A stretch of DNA of 64,000 nt from Halocynthiibacter namhaensis (lineage in GTDB: Bacteria > Pseudomonadota > Alphaproteobacteria > Rhodobacterales > Rhodobacteraceae): NCBI RefSeq assembly GCF_000812685.1, contig NZ_JWIF01000067.1:1-64000 (forward strand). The letters are read 5' to 3'. The position numbers and the translations under genes were made by a program. A model generated the notes under the pieces. The model was not told where the DNA came from. It made no database searches and was given only the letters and a program-made list of their open reading frames with translations. Positions 44,491-53,428 of the stretch are shown here, one piece after another. The first letter of the stretch is position 1; every line of letters starts with the position of its first letter.

Positions 44491-45657
44491 ATGGCGGTTT
44501 ACGATCAGCCGGATTCCCACGGTGCCCATCGGCATCATCCAGGCCTGCAGGCTGTGCAGCGCAAGGCTGTTGTGCCGCGTCGTGTAGTTCCTGATCATAT
44601 GATGCAAGCGCCAGATGCGCGTTATGCAGCGCCTCAGGCGCAATATACCCAACCTGAGTATGCTCAACCTCGGCAGGCGCAGCCCCAATATGCACCACAT
44701 CAGGCGGCGCATGATCCATATGGGCAGCCCTATCAGCAGGGCGATGCACAAGGATATGTTCCTACGTCTGTTGCGCCATCTCCGGTTTATTACCTTGGGG
44801 CAGCCTTGTCTTTGGGTCTGATCATCGGTGTGGGCGTTTGGGGGTACCAGATTGCGATGCGTGATGTGAATGGCATTCCGGTTGTTGCGGCTTTGGATAT
44901 TCCGGCACGTGTGCAACCCGAAGATCCTGGTGGACGCCAAGCTGCGCATCAAGGCTTGGCTGTGAATGATGTTCAGGCCAATGGCGAGGCCACAGCGACC
45001 GCTGATCGGTTGATCCTTGCGCCGCCTCCGATTGATTTGATCGAGGGGGACGGCCCCGTTTCCGACATTATTCCCGCGGTCGCACGCAGTATTGTTCCGA
45101 CGAATTCCGCAAATGACTTGGACAGCAGCATTCAGCTTGCCGTGGCTTCGGCCATTACCCAGTCCGATGGCACGACGTATGGCGAGACGCGCGATGCGCA
45201 GGGTAATGTTATTACACGTATAGCGCCGTCCGTTCCAGGCGTGTCTGTTTCGAAGGTACCGTTGCCGCGTCCACAGCTTGATCTAGGGTCCTATACTCGC
45301 TTGGCAGATCCTACCAACGCGACATCGACTGCGTCCAACGCAGGTACGGCACCGACACAAGTTGCAGCGGTTTCCGGTGTGGACGTTGATCCAAGCGCGA
45401 TCACCGTGGGCACCAAACTTGTTCAAATTGGCGCCTTCGACAGTGAAGATGCCGCGCGGGCAGAATGGGATCGTTTGACCAGCCAGTTTGGTGGTGTTTT
45501 TGAAGGAAAACAACGTCTTATCCAGTCGGCAGCGCATAGCGGACGTAGCTTCTATCGTTTGCGTGTACATGGGTTCGATGACACGGCACAAACGGGTCAG
45601 TTCTGTTCCGAGATGATCGCACGGTCCGTTATTTGTATCCCTGTAGAAATCCGCTGA
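44491..45657 (+). CDS. SPOR-domain cell-envelope protein
   Basis: A 388-residue protein with a cytoplasmic Gln/Pro/Ala-rich N-terminus (YAAPQAQYTQPEYAQPRQAQ). One transmembrane segment follows near 100-125 (YYLGAALSLGLIIGVGVWGY), then a periplasmic linker and a C-terminal SPOR domain (KLVQIGAFDSEDAARAEWDR through FYRLRVHGF and RSVICIPVEIR). SPOR domains bind denuded peptidoglycan at division sites. The neighbour nagZ recycles peptidoglycan, and the two overlap by one base. ATG 44491 is used; an upstream GTG/ATG frame is less likely. Confidence 0.88.
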   Translation: MAVYDQPDSHGAHRHHPGLQAVQRKAVVPRRVVPDHMMQAPDARYAAPQAQYTQPEYAQPRQAQPQYAPHQAAHDPYGQPYQQGDAQGYVPTSVAPSPVYYLGAALSLGLIIGVGVWGYQIAMRDVNGIPVVAALDIPARVQPEDPGGRQAAHQGLAVNDVQANGEATATADRLILAPPPIDLIEGDGPVSDIIPAVARSIVPTNSANDLDSSIQLAVASAITQSDGTTYGETRDAQGNVITRIAPSVPGVSVSKVPLPRPQLDLGSYTRLADPTNATSTASNAGTAPTQVAAVSGVDVDPSAITVGTKLVQIGAFDSEDAARAEWDRLTSQFGGVFEGKQRLIQSAAHSGRSFYRLRVHGFDDTAQTGQFCSEMIARSVICIPVEIR

Positions 45658-46673
45658 TGACGGTTTCCACGGCGACAGGTGCTTATATTTTTGGCTGTTC
45701 AGGCCAAGATTTATTACCCGAGGAGGCCGCTTTCTTTCGTGAAACGCGGCCACTTGGGTTTATTCTTTTTGCACGCAATCTGGTGGATCCGGATCAAATT
45801 CGACGGCTGACCGATGATTTGCGTTTGGCTGCTGGTCATGACGCGATGGTATTGATTGACCAAGAAGGGGGGCGTGTCGAACGGATGAGCGCCCCGCATT
45901 GGTCAACATGGATCTCGCCTTTGGACCAAGTGCGAACTGTTCGGGCCGCCTATGGTGCGGATGCGGCGCGCCGCTCAATGTATTTGCGATATCAAGTGAT
46001 TGCTGCACAGCTTTTGGCATCCGGGATTGATGTGAACTGTGTGCCATGTTCCGATGTCGCTCACGCCGAAACACACCCGGTGTTGTACAATCGCTGTTAC
46101 GGCGAAGACCTTGAAACTGTTGTGGATATTTCGAAATCTGTTGCGCAGGCTCATCTCGATGCCGGTGCCCTGCCTGTGGTGAAACACATGCCTGGCCACG
46201 GACGTGCTACACTTGATAGCCATCTGGAATTGCCCAGTGTTTCTGCAGATCATGCGGATCTTGATCAGGTTGATTTTGCCGCGTTTCGTGCCCTATCGGA
46301 TTTGCCATTGGGGATGAGCGCCCATATCGTTTACGAGGCCCTAGGCCAAACCGGGCCAGCGACGACCTCCCATGATATGATCCGTCTTATTCGCGACGAT
46401 ATTGGTTTTGGTGGCCTGTTGATGACCGATGACCTGTCGATGCAAGCCTTGGACGGAACCGTCGCGCAACGCAGTCAACGTGCTTTGGCCGCTGGGTGTG
46501 ACGTGATTTTGCATTGCAATGGCGAGATGGCTGAGATGCAAGGCATTGCGAAGGTTTCAGGCGGGTTAAGTGATGCCGCATGTCGGCGCGCTGTATCTGC
46601 GCTCGCTTTGCGCGAAAATGGCGTCAGCGTTGACATTTCAGCTGCGATCGCCGAGCTTAAAACACTTCTTTAA
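45657..46673 (+). CDS. nagZ: beta-N-acetylhexosaminidase NagZ
   Basis: Family 3 glycosidase that removes N-acetylglucosamine from muropeptides during wall recycling. It has 338 residues. Motifs present are GFILFARNLVDPDQIRRLTD, LIDQEGGRVERM, VKHMPGHGRATLDSHLELP (the loop with the catalytic His-Asp pair) and LLMTDDLSMQAL with the nucleophile Asp. The start shares one base with the SPOR gene stop (TGATG), so the two are translationally coupled. The gene ends 27 bp before scpA. Confidence 0.95.
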   Translation: MTVSTATGAYIFGCSGQDLLPEEAAFFRETRPLGFILFARNLVDPDQIRRLTDDLRLAAGHDAMVLIDQEGGRVERMSAPHWSTWISPLDQVRTVRAAYGADAARRSMYLRYQVIAAQLLASGIDVNCVPCSDVAHAETHPVLYNRCYGEDLETVVDISKSVAQAHLDAGALPVVKHMPGHGRATLDSHLELPSVSADHADLDQVDFAAFRALSDLPLGMSAHIVYEALGQTGPATTSHDMIRLIRDDIGFGGLLMTDDLSMQALDGTVAQRSQRALAAGCDVILHCNGEMAEMQGIAKVSGGLSDAACRRAVSALALRENGVSVDISAAIAELKTLL

Positions 46674-46700
46674 CTGTTCTACACTGGTGAGCCGCTCACA

Positions 46701-47501
46701 ATGATGGACAATGCAGCTGTGATACCCGGGGAAAGCGTGTCTGATCGCGTCGCACGGCGATTGGCGGCAGAAGCGTTGATCGTGGATGTTGAAGGGTTTG
46801 AAGGTCCGTTGGACCTGTTGCTTACGTTATCACGCACCCAAAAAGTGGATTTACGCCGGATCTCGGTTTTGGAATTGGCGCATCAGTACCTCGCGTTCAT
46901 TGAAAAAGCGAAGTCACTAAGAATTGAACTGGCCGCAGATTATCTGGTTATGGCGGCATGGTTGGCGTTTCTTAAGTCACGCTTGTTACTGCCACCTGAC
47001 CCAACGGAGGCCGGGCCATCGGGCGAAGAATTGGCCGCACACCTCGCGTTTCAGTTGGAGCGCCTAGAGGCAATGCGAAAGGCCGCTGCACGGCTTATGG
47101 CGCGCGATCAAAAGGGACGAGATTTCTTTGCGCGCGGTGAGGTCGAAACCGTGGAACGTGTGCGTAAAGTATCCTACACCGCAACGCTGTTGGACTTGAT
47201 GCAGGGGTATGCACGGCTGCGAACGCGCGATGATTTTCGGCCGTTTGTCATGGATCGTGATGCGGTTTTCACGATGGAACAGGCCTTGGAACGTTTGCGT
47301 GGATTAATCGGTTATAGCGGTGATTGGACTGAGCTTGGCACCTATCTTCCTGATGGGTGGATTGAAGACCCAGAAAAGTTACGATCCGCAACGGCTGCGA
47401 CTTTTGCCGCCTCGCTTGAACTGGTGAAAGAAGGCAAGATTGAACTGCGACAGGGCAGTGTATTTGCGCCCATTCAGATTAGAAAGAAATCCAGTGAGTG
47501 A
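46701..47501 (+). CDS. scpA: segregation and condensation protein ScpA
   Basis: Kleisin subunit of the SMC-ScpAB condensin that compacts and segregates the chromosome. It has 266 residues. The N-terminal SMC-binding part reads VEGFEGPLDLLLTLSRTQKV followed by DLRRISVLELAHQYLAFIEK, and the C-terminal winged helix follows from about 180. The adjacent scpB overlaps by 8 bp. An ATG pair at 46701/46704 leaves the exact start open by one codon. Confidence 0.94.
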   Translation: MMDNAAVIPGESVSDRVARRLAAEALIVDVEGFEGPLDLLLTLSRTQKVDLRRISVLELAHQYLAFIEKAKSLRIELAADYLVMAAWLAFLKSRLLLPPDPTEAGPSGEELAAHLAFQLERLEAMRKAAARLMARDQKGRDFFARGEVETVERVRKVSYTATLLDLMQGYARLRTRDDFRPFVMDRDAVFTMEQALERLRGLIGYSGDWTELGTYLPDGWIEDPEKLRSATAATFAASLELVKEGKIELRQGSVFAPIQIRKKSSE

Positions 47502-48183
47502 CTTTGAACTTGATCCGATGAGTGCCGCCCAACACCCTAAGAAAAAAGAGAAAACTCTTTTCGAGGCCCCGCCGGTTGCAGAACAAGAGCGCATGGTTGA
47601 GGCGATGCTGTTTGCCTCTGCAGAGCCAATGACCCTGAAAGAAATTGAATCGCGAATGCCCCATGGATGCGACGCAGCCGAGGCGATTGCCTATCTGCGC
47701 AAACGCTATGAAGGGCGGGGCGTTCGCGTTGTAAAATCGGGGGATTCTTGGGCAATGCGGACGGCACCGGATCTTGCATTTTTGATGCATAAGGAAGTGG
47801 TGGAAACACGTAAACTATCCCGCGCTGCGGTCGAGACGTTGGCGATCATCGCCTATCACCAGCCCGCGACACGCGCAGAGATCGAAGAGATACGGGGGGT
47901 GTCTGTTTCGCGCGGCACCATTGACCAGTTGCTTGAGATGGAATGGATACGCATTGGTCGGCGGCGCATGACGCCAGGTCGCCCGGTGACCTTTGTGGTG
48001 ACGCAGGAGTTTCTCGACCATTTTGACCTTGAAAACACCCGCGATTTACCTGGCTTGAAAGAACTGCGCGCTGCAGGGTTGTTGGACAATCGGCCACCAC
48101 CCGGTCTTATGCCTGGCCCGGTAGGGGACGAGAGCGAAGACCATCTAGGTGACACGGATCAGAGCGAATTGTTCGAAGATTGA
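47494..48183 (+). CDS. scpB: segregation and condensation protein ScpB
   Basis: Winged-helix partner of ScpA in the SMC condensin. It has 229 residues from the GTG at 47494, which overlaps the scpA stop (GTGAGTGA) and has AGAAAG upstream; ATG 47518 is the alternative. The conserved body is MVEAMLFASAEPMTLKEIES and then VETLAIIAYHQPATRAEIEE, IRGVSVSRGTIDQLLEMEWI. The C-terminal 25 residues are acidic and probably disordered. A small gene follows 61 bp downstream. Confidence 0.93.
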   Translation: MSDFELDPMSAAQHPKKKEKTLFEAPPVAEQERMVEAMLFASAEPMTLKEIESRMPHGCDAAEAIAYLRKRYEGRGVRVVKSGDSWAMRTAPDLAFLMHKEVVETRKLSRAAVETLAIIAYHQPATRAEIEEIRGVSVSRGTIDQLLEMEWIRIGRRRMTPGRPVTFVVTQEFLDHFDLENTRDLPGLKELRAAGLLDNRPPPGLMPGPVGDESEDHLGDTDQSELFED

Positions 48184-48244
48184 TGCTTGATTGTCAATGA
48201 AACCTTAAGCCATATAGAAATAGTACAGTTGTCAGGAGGCGCAT

Positions 48245-48418
48245 GTGAACATTTATGGATTAATCCGCAGGTTTGGGTTTATGGCATTGCGCAAGGGCGT
48301 TGATCGCTTTGGTCAGCCCAAAAATGGTGAAAAATCGGCACAGTCCCCCGAACGCAAAAAACAGATGCATCAATCGATCAATATGATCCAGCGGCTTATG
48401 CGAATGATGCGGTTCTAG
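48245..48418 (+). CDS. small basic protein (57 residues) downstream of scpB
   Basis: A GTG-started frame of 57 residues with a strong AGGAGG ribosome-binding site. It begins MNIYGLIRRFGFMALRKGVD, has a polar basic centre (PKNGEKSAQSPERKKQ), and ends in a Met/Arg-rich amphipathic helix (HQSINMIQRLMRMMRF). It does not resemble TatA, which occupies this place in many relatives. Its function is unknown; the amphipathic ends suggest membrane contact. The stop lies 9 bp before the convergent MFS gene. It is too short for routine calling. Confidence 0.65.
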   Translation: MNIYGLIRRFGFMALRKGVDRFGQPKNGEKSAQSPERKKQMHQSINMIQRLMRMMRF

Positions 48419-48427
48419 ATCTGAGAA

Positions 48428-49585
48428 TTACGAGGTCGCAGCGGCGCGTCGTTGACGCATCCGCGCGACGCTTGCCTCGACTGCTCCGAAGGCCGCGAGG
48501 AGGGCTGAGATCAACATGCACCCGGCTAAGCCGGACATGTCAAAGCCCATGCGAAAGACCAGCGTCGCGCCGAAGACGCTAAGGTACATGACAGCCGAGT
48601 TCAAACCAAGAATTGCCCCGCGCTGTGTTGGGTCAATCGCTGTCAGGCGCGACACGGTTAGTGTAAGGCCCGCGTGTTGCAAAACTCCCCAGACGAACAT
48701 CCCAACCAGCAAGCCACTATAGATGTTCGATAGGTTGCTAAAGCTGGCGTAGAATACTGATAGTGTTGCGAAAATTACAATCAGCCCGCGACGAGGGCCA
48801 ACCTTATCAAGCCATGGATCAAGAAACATGGAAAGGCCGAACCCAATCCCATACATCAAGGTAAGAAAGCCCGCGTCACCCACCTGCATGCCCATATTGC
48901 GTTCAAGGTGGGCACCGAGATAATTGTAGATTCCGTAGAAACCTCCACCCAACATAAGGACAGCAAAAAGTCCGGGGATGACTTCTGGCAAACGCAGCGC
49001 ACGAAGTGGGGATGTGATTTGCCCACATGCTGGAGGTGCTTCGAAACGCAGTCGGGAAACACTGACAGTTGCCAAGCCAAGACCTATTGCCAACAGGAAA
49101 TAGACGGATCTCCAACCTGCGAATTCTGTGATCCATGCAGATAGGGTGACACCCCCGGCCATGGATAGGGTCCAACCTGTTAATACTTGGCCAATGATCT
49201 GCGACTCGCGCCCTTTGGGTGCCAGATGTGCTGCAAGGGAATATGTGGCGGGCAGGGCGACACCTGCGGCAAAACCTGCGACGACCTGTGCGGCGATCAA
49301 AATATAGAGGTTCGGCGCAATTCCGGTGACAGCCAGGGCCAAGGTCATGACGGCAAGAGAGATTTTCAAAGCCTTATCAGCGCCATAGCGATCAACAAGT
49401 GGCGCAAACAGAACAGCGGATAAAGCAACCGCAAGCCCGTATAACGCCATGGCAGACAGCACATCCGCGGCTTCTTGCAGCCCCAAGCCAGAGGCAACCG
49501 CCGCGGCGACAGGCGACAGAACCAGAGAATTGGAACCGACAATGCCGACGGTACAGGTTAACAGAAGAACGGCCGAGCGTTGCAT
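48428..49585 (-). CDS. MFS transporter
   Basis: A 385-residue major facilitator with about twelve hydrophobic segments. The loop 2-3 motif reads APLVDRYGADKALKISLAVM (Gly-x-x-x-Asp-Arg-x-Gly pattern), and the second half repeats it as FLDPWLDKVGPRRGLIVIFA. Proteins of this size and layout often export small metabolites, sugars or drugs; no substrate can be named. It is divergent from an Lrp-family regulator 80 bp away, which probably controls it, so an amino-acid-like export substrate is possible. Confidence 0.88.
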   Translation of the reverse strand: MQRSAVLLLTCTVGIVGSNSLVLSPVAAAVASGLGLQEAADVLSAMALYGLAVALSAVLFAPLVDRYGADKALKISLAVMTLALAVTGIAPNLYILIAAQVVAGFAAGVALPATYSLAAHLAPKGRESQIIGQVLTGWTLSMAGGVTLSAWITEFAGWRSVYFLLAIGLGLATVSVSRLRFEAPPACGQITSPLRALRLPEVIPGLFAVLMLGGGFYGIYNYLGAHLERNMGMQVGDAGFLTLMYGIGFGLSMFLDPWLDKVGPRRGLIVIFATLSVFYASFSNLSNIYSGLLVGMFVWGVLQHAGLTLTVSRLTAIDPTQRGAILGLNSAVMYLSVFGATLVFRMGFDMSGLAGCMLISALLAAFGAVEASVARMRQRRAAATS

Positions 49586-49605
49586 GAAGTTTCCAATTGG
49601 TTTGT

Positions 49606-49641
49606 GAATGTCATTCGCTATATGTCTTTAATCACCGAATG
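49606..49641. promoter_or_regulatory. candidate Lrp-type operator between divergent genes
   Basis: GAATG-T-CATTC (49606-49616) is a short palindrome. CATTCG (49612-49617) is repeated in inverted form as CGAATG (49636-49641). Both lie in the 80-bp region between the MFS and Lrp genes. Confidence 0.5.
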
Positions 49642-49665
49642 AAATATTGAAACAGAGGAAATCAC

Positions 49666-50211
49666 ATGGCGCACGAAAAAACAGATAATCTTCAGCCTGC
49701 TATGCGTGAGGAACGCCGCTTTGATGCGATTGACCGAAAAATATCCGCTGCATTGGTGCAAAATGCCAATCGCAGCTTCGCGAGCCTATCAGAGGAAATT
49801 GGCCTTTCCCCTGCGGCGTTACATGAGCGCGTGAAACGCTTACGCGCAAACGGGTTGATCAAGTCGACGCAGGTTGCCTTGGACGGTCCAGGCATTGGAA
49901 AACCATTGCTGGCATTCGTGCATGTCACCGCGGCTGGCTGGGGGATTACGCCTGATATGATCATGATTTCGCGCTTACCAGAGGTGGAAGAAGTACACAC
50001 GGTCACGGGTGATATCAGCGTGATTTTGAAAGTTCGCGTTGCCAACTCAAATGCGTTAGAAGGATTCCTTGGACGGCTTTATGCGCTAAAGGAAGTGCGG
50101 GCCACCAGCAGCCATGTGGTGCTGACAACCCATCAAGAACGTCCTATTCAAGCAGAGATTACAGAAGACCTACGTGCGGTCGATCCCGCCAATATTATGC
50201 CAATGGTTTGA
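49666..50211 (+). CDS. Lrp/AsnC-family transcriptional regulator
   Basis: A 181-residue Lrp/AsnC regulator. After 20 polar residues, the helix-turn-helix reads FDAIDRKISAALVQNANRSF then ASLSEEIGLSPAALHERVKR. A RAM ligand-binding domain follows (PLLAFVHVTAAGW, EVEEVHTVTGDISVILKVRV). Such proteins sense amino acids. The gene is divergent from an MFS exporter, the usual arrangement for a local regulator of amino-acid export. Its 3' end overlaps the convergent dCTP deaminase by 17 bp. Confidence 0.92.
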   Translation: MAHEKTDNLQPAMREERRFDAIDRKISAALVQNANRSFASLSEEIGLSPAALHERVKRLRANGLIKSTQVALDGPGIGKPLLAFVHVTAAGWGITPDMIMISRLPEVEEVHTVTGDISVILKVRVANSNALEGFLGRLYALKEVRATSSHVVLTTHQERPIQAEITEDLRAVDPANIMPMV

Positions 50212-51313
50212 AGTGTTTAGACAGTTTTAGGCCTTGTCCCTGATAGTTTGAGGCAATGCCTGCCCCATACAGCTGTTGGGGGATTTCAGCCATCTTTTCA
50301 TAGACCAGACGACCAACGACTTGTCCATGTTCAAGCACAAAGGGGGCCTCGTGACAGCGCACTTCTAACACACCCCGAGATCCGGCACCGCCTGCGGTAT
50401 CATGGCCAAAACCGGGGTCAAAGAACCCGGCGTAATGCACGCGAAATTCACCAACCATGGCCAAATAGGGGGCCATTTCGGCGGCGCAGTTTGGTGGTAT
50501 GGTCACGGCTTCACGGCTGACAAGAATGTAGAACGCACCGGGATCCAAGATGATGCGGCCCTCGGATGTGTGGATGGGCTCCCAGTAATCGGCTGGGTCG
50601 TAATGGGCAATATTGTCGAGATCGATGACACCGGAATGGGGTTTGGCGCGGAAACCCACGAGATTGCCGGTTTCGGGCTTCAAGTCGACAGAAAAGCCAA
50701 GGCCGTCGCTGATGAGCGCGTCACCAGAAACCAGGCGATCACGTTCGTGAAGTTTTGTTAGATCTGCATCACTTAATATGGATTGGCCCCTGCGAAACCG
50801 AATTTGGTTCAGTCGCATTCCTGGACGGACCAAGACGGAAAAGCTGCGCGGGCAGATTTCTGCATACAATGGCCCAGAGTATCCGGCAGGGATGCGATCA
50901 AATTCGGCGCCCCCATCCGTGACAACACGGGTCAACAGGTCAAGGCGACCGGTGGATGACTTGGCGTTTGTAACGGCTTGTATATTGTCTGGAAGGTCGA
51001 GACCTTCCATGAGTTCGACCACATAGACGCAGCCCTTTTCAAGGACCACACCCGGGGTGAGGGCGATCTCATGCATCTCAAATTCGCCAAGACGATCTGC
51101 AACTTTATTTCCGGCACCTGACAAAAAAGATGCACGTACGCGCCAAGCGCGCAGTCCAAGGCGTAGATCAAGAGAGGCAGGCTGAATTTGCCCTTCAACA
51201 CAATCCGCGTCACATAGGATCTGCCCCTCAGTAATCATCTGGCTGATTTCTGTGTCCGGCAGCACACCAATCCCTAAATCTTGGGTCTTGGTTGTTGAGG
51301 AGAGGTCAGCCAT
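50195..51313 (-). CDS. dcd: dCTP deaminase, long form
   Basis: Deaminates dCTP to dUTP in thymidylate supply. This is the long form with 372 residues, about twice E. coli Dcd (193). It contains two dUTPase-like barrels in tandem: IQPASLDLRLGLRAWRVRAS and NAKSSTGRLDLLTRVVTDGG with GPLYAEICPRSF, then VGFRAKPHSGVIDLDNIAHY and a second core HYAGFFDPGFGHD. The start at 51313 (MADLSSTTK) is used; 36 upstream codons overlap the tRNA terminator. Long forms are common in Alphaproteobacteria. Confidence 0.92.
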   Translation of the reverse strand: MADLSSTTKTQDLGIGVLPDTEISQMITEGQILCDADCVEGQIQPASLDLRLGLRAWRVRASFLSGAGNKVADRLGEFEMHEIALTPGVVLEKGCVYVVELMEGLDLPDNIQAVTNAKSSTGRLDLLTRVVTDGGAEFDRIPAGYSGPLYAEICPRSFSVLVRPGMRLNQIRFRRGQSILSDADLTKLHERDRLVSGDALISDGLGFSVDLKPETGNLVGFRAKPHSGVIDLDNIAHYDPADYWEPIHTSEGRIILDPGAFYILVSREAVTIPPNCAAEMAPYLAMVGEFRVHYAGFFDPGFGHDTAGGAGSRGVLEVRCHEAPFVLEHGQVVGRLVYEKMAEIPQQLYGAGIASNYQGQGLKLSKHFKPLA

Positions 51314-51401
51314 GGGCGAATCCTTTCTGAAACTGCGCTGTTGCGCGTGGTCTGAAGTTTGACCCATCCCATGGTAAAACATAAGCAGAATCAAGGGCTG
51401 A

Positions 51402-51440
51402 ATAAACAAACCGCCCGTCACCGTAGTGGTGCGGGCGGTT
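51402..51440 (-). terminator. terminator of tRNA-Pro
   Basis: AACCGCCCG (51409-51417) pairs with CGGGCGGTT (51432-51440) across a 14-base loop. On the minus strand it ends in TGTTT. It stands 8 bp after the tRNA 3' end. Confidence 0.85.
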
Positions 51441-51448
51441 CTGTTCGG

Positions 51449-51525
51449 TGGTCGGGCTAGCAGGACTCGAACCTGCGACCTTCCGTCCCCCAGACGGACG
51501 CGCTACCAGGCTGCGCCATAGCCCG
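51449..51525 (-). tRNA. tRNA-Pro, anticodon GGG
   Basis: A full cloverleaf on the minus strand, 77 nt. The acceptor stem is CGGGCTA/TAGCCCG. The D arm contains AGCCTGGTA. The anticodon stem TCCGT/ACGGA encloses loop CTGGGGG, which puts GGG at positions 34-36. The T arm is GCAGG-TTCGAGT-CCTGC. Discriminator A and an encoded CCA follow. It reads proline CCC/CCU codons. Confidence 0.97.
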
Positions 51526-51588
51526 AACTGGCCCCTTACATAGCGGTTTTGCAGGTGGGGGCAAGATCGAAATTGCAAGTTTTTACGT

Positions 51589-52956
51589 TTACCGGTTGAT
51601 CATCCGGCTGCGCAGAGCTTCCAAACGCCCAACGGCGACTTCCAGTGCAGGGCGCGCGGCGATGAGATCCGAAGTTGGAGTCTCTAGGATGGTCGAAAGC
51701 AGTGGGGTGCTGTCTAGCAGAATGTCGCCTTCCTTGGGATCTGGGGCGACTTTAACCATCTGAACAGGCGTAGGCTGTTCAATGGGTTCGATCTGCGTAT
51801 CAGTGGTCACCATTGGTGGTTGGGCGTCGACGGGCGGCATTTCGGGAAGGGTAATTTCTTCCAGATCTGCAACGGGCAGGGGCGTATCAACCGGAATTTC
51901 CGCATGAGGCGCGCCTTGGACGGCGGCGGGCGTTTCTACTGCGGTTGTGATCTCGGGTGCGACAGGCGCAGAGATGTCGGATGGCGCGTCGGTTTCGACA
52001 GTGTGTGTATCACCCTCAAGAGGTGGAGTTTCTACGACGTCGATTGTGTGCGTTTCAATGGGGGATGAGTCTTGCAACACATCAGGCTGCGGATCACCAG
52101 GGGGGGTAAGGTCAAGCGGTGTGATCTTAGGTGTATCAAGGGCTGGTGCTTGAGTGGTTTCATCGTCTGCGCCAGCCAGTTCTTCCATTGGTGGTAATGG
52201 AGAATCAGCATCTGGTGTCGCGATTGACGCGGTTTCATCACCCAAAGCAGATTGCATCTGATCAGGGATGTCGATTTCTGTTGCGTCGGGCGCAGGCTGT
52301 GTTTCCAGTGAAATATTTGCCGCACCGTCGATGTCAACGGACTGAGGCTCAACTGGCGTAGCAATAGGCGCGAGTTCAACATTAGGTGCCGTATCTTCAT
52401 CCGCTGTTGATAGATCTTGTGTGGGGGAAGGAACGTTGTCGGCCGGGGTCATAGAGAACAGATCGGGCGCGTCACTTGTTGGGGCCTCGGGGGTGTTCAT
52501 ATTTAACTCCTCGGGCAGGGAGGCATCGTCGAGGGGCGCTTTTTCTGCTTCCACTTTGCTGTCAATAACGGCCTCGTCCACGGGATGTTCTGGCGACGTG
52601 TCCTGAACAACATTCGGTATTTCAGCGGGGGGCATGTTGTGATCTTGGTTGTCGGGGGCTGGCGGCGCGGGCAGATCACTGTCAAGCGGCTGAGACAGCG
52701 CTTGTACCGACTTGATGCCATCGCTGCGCAGCAAACGGATGACGCCTTTGATGGTCATGCCGTCTTCATGCAAAAGCTTCTTGATGCCGCCCAGCAACAG
52801 CATGTCACTTCCACGGTAATAGCGGCGGCCGCCCGCACGTTTTACAGGGGCCACCTGTCTGAATTTACTTTCCCAAAAGCGAAGCACATGGGCGGGGGTG
52901 TCCAGCCATTCTGAGACTTCTCTTATGGTACGGAAAGCATCGGGCGATTTTGCCAT
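51589..52956 (-). CDS. MerR-family regulator with long acidic tail
   Basis: A 455-residue protein. Residues 1-75 are a MerR helix-turn-helix ([20 protein letters not shown] then [20 protein letters not shown]). The remaining roughly 330 residues are a low-complexity tail rich in Asp, Glu, Pro, Ala and Thr with almost no basic residues. A short ordered end follows ([18 protein letters not shown]-like; basic RSRMINR). No metal-binding cysteines typical of MerR are present. It stands 17 bp after ihfA, as in many Alphaproteobacteria. Its target is unknown; the tail could bind partners or act as a spacer. Confidence 0.88.
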   Translation of the reverse strand: MAKSPDAFRTIREVSEWLDTPAHVLRFWESKFRQVAPVKRAGGRRYYRGSDMLLLGGIKKLLHEDGMTIKGVIRLLRSDGIKSVQALSQPLDSDLPAPPAPDNQDHNMPPAEIPNVVQDTSPEHPVDEAVIDSKVEAEKAPLDDASLPEELNMNTPEAPTSDAPDLFSMTPADNVPSPTQDLSTADEDTAPNVELAPIATPVEPQSVDIDGAANISLETQPAPDATEIDIPDQMQSALGDETASIATPDADSPLPPMEELAGADDETTQAPALDTPKITPLDLTPPGDPQPDVLQDSSPIETHTIDVVETPPLEGDTHTVETDAPSDISAPVAPEITTAVETPAAVQGAPHAEIPVDTPLPVADLEEITLPEMPPVDAQPPMVTTDTQIEPIEQPTPVQMVKVAPDPKEGDILLDSTPLLSTILETPTSDLIAARPALEVAVGRLEALRSRMINR

Positions 52957-52973
52957 TATTCAGGTTTCCGTGT

Positions 52974-53276
52974 TCAGGATTTATTCCCTTGCTCAACGCG
53001 ATCTTTCATCAGATGCGAGGGACGGAATGTCATGACGCGACGCGGAAGAATTGGAACTTCTTCGCCAGTTTTTGGGTTGCGGCCGATTCGTGCAGATTTG
53101 TCGCGGATCGAAAATGTTCCGAACGAGGAAACCTTTACGCTTTCGCCTTGAACCAATGCGTCGGAAATCTTCTGCAAAACAGTTTCAACCAAATCGGCAG
53201 ACTCGTTTCGTGACAATCCAACTTCGCGAAATACCGCTTCGTTGAGATCCATGCGCGTTAAAGTCTTGGTGCTCAT
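52974..53276 (-). CDS. ihfA: integration host factor subunit alpha
   Basis: DNA-bending nucleoid protein that works as a dimer with IhfB. It has 100 residues. The body reads [20 protein letters not shown], the flanking arm [20 protein letters not shown], and the conserved [20 protein letters not shown] with Pro that intercalates into DNA. Gene order fabH-ihfA-merR is the usual alphaproteobacterial one. Confidence 0.96.
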   Translation of the reverse strand: MSTKTLTRMDLNEAVFREVGLSRNESADLVETVLQKISDALVQGESVKVSSFGTFSIRDKSARIGRNPKTGEEVPILPRRVMTFRPSHLMKDRVEQGNKS

Positions 53277-53428
53277 AATTTTTTCCTTGTGACCCTATTC
53301 TCTCAGGGCATTCTAGTTCGTGCTAAAATTCAAAGTCAACAGATGGTAAAAAACCATTCGATATCTGCGTGAAGTGATATTGTAACGTATCGGGAATAGA
53401 GGCTTCAACCATCGGGAAATAAACGAAA

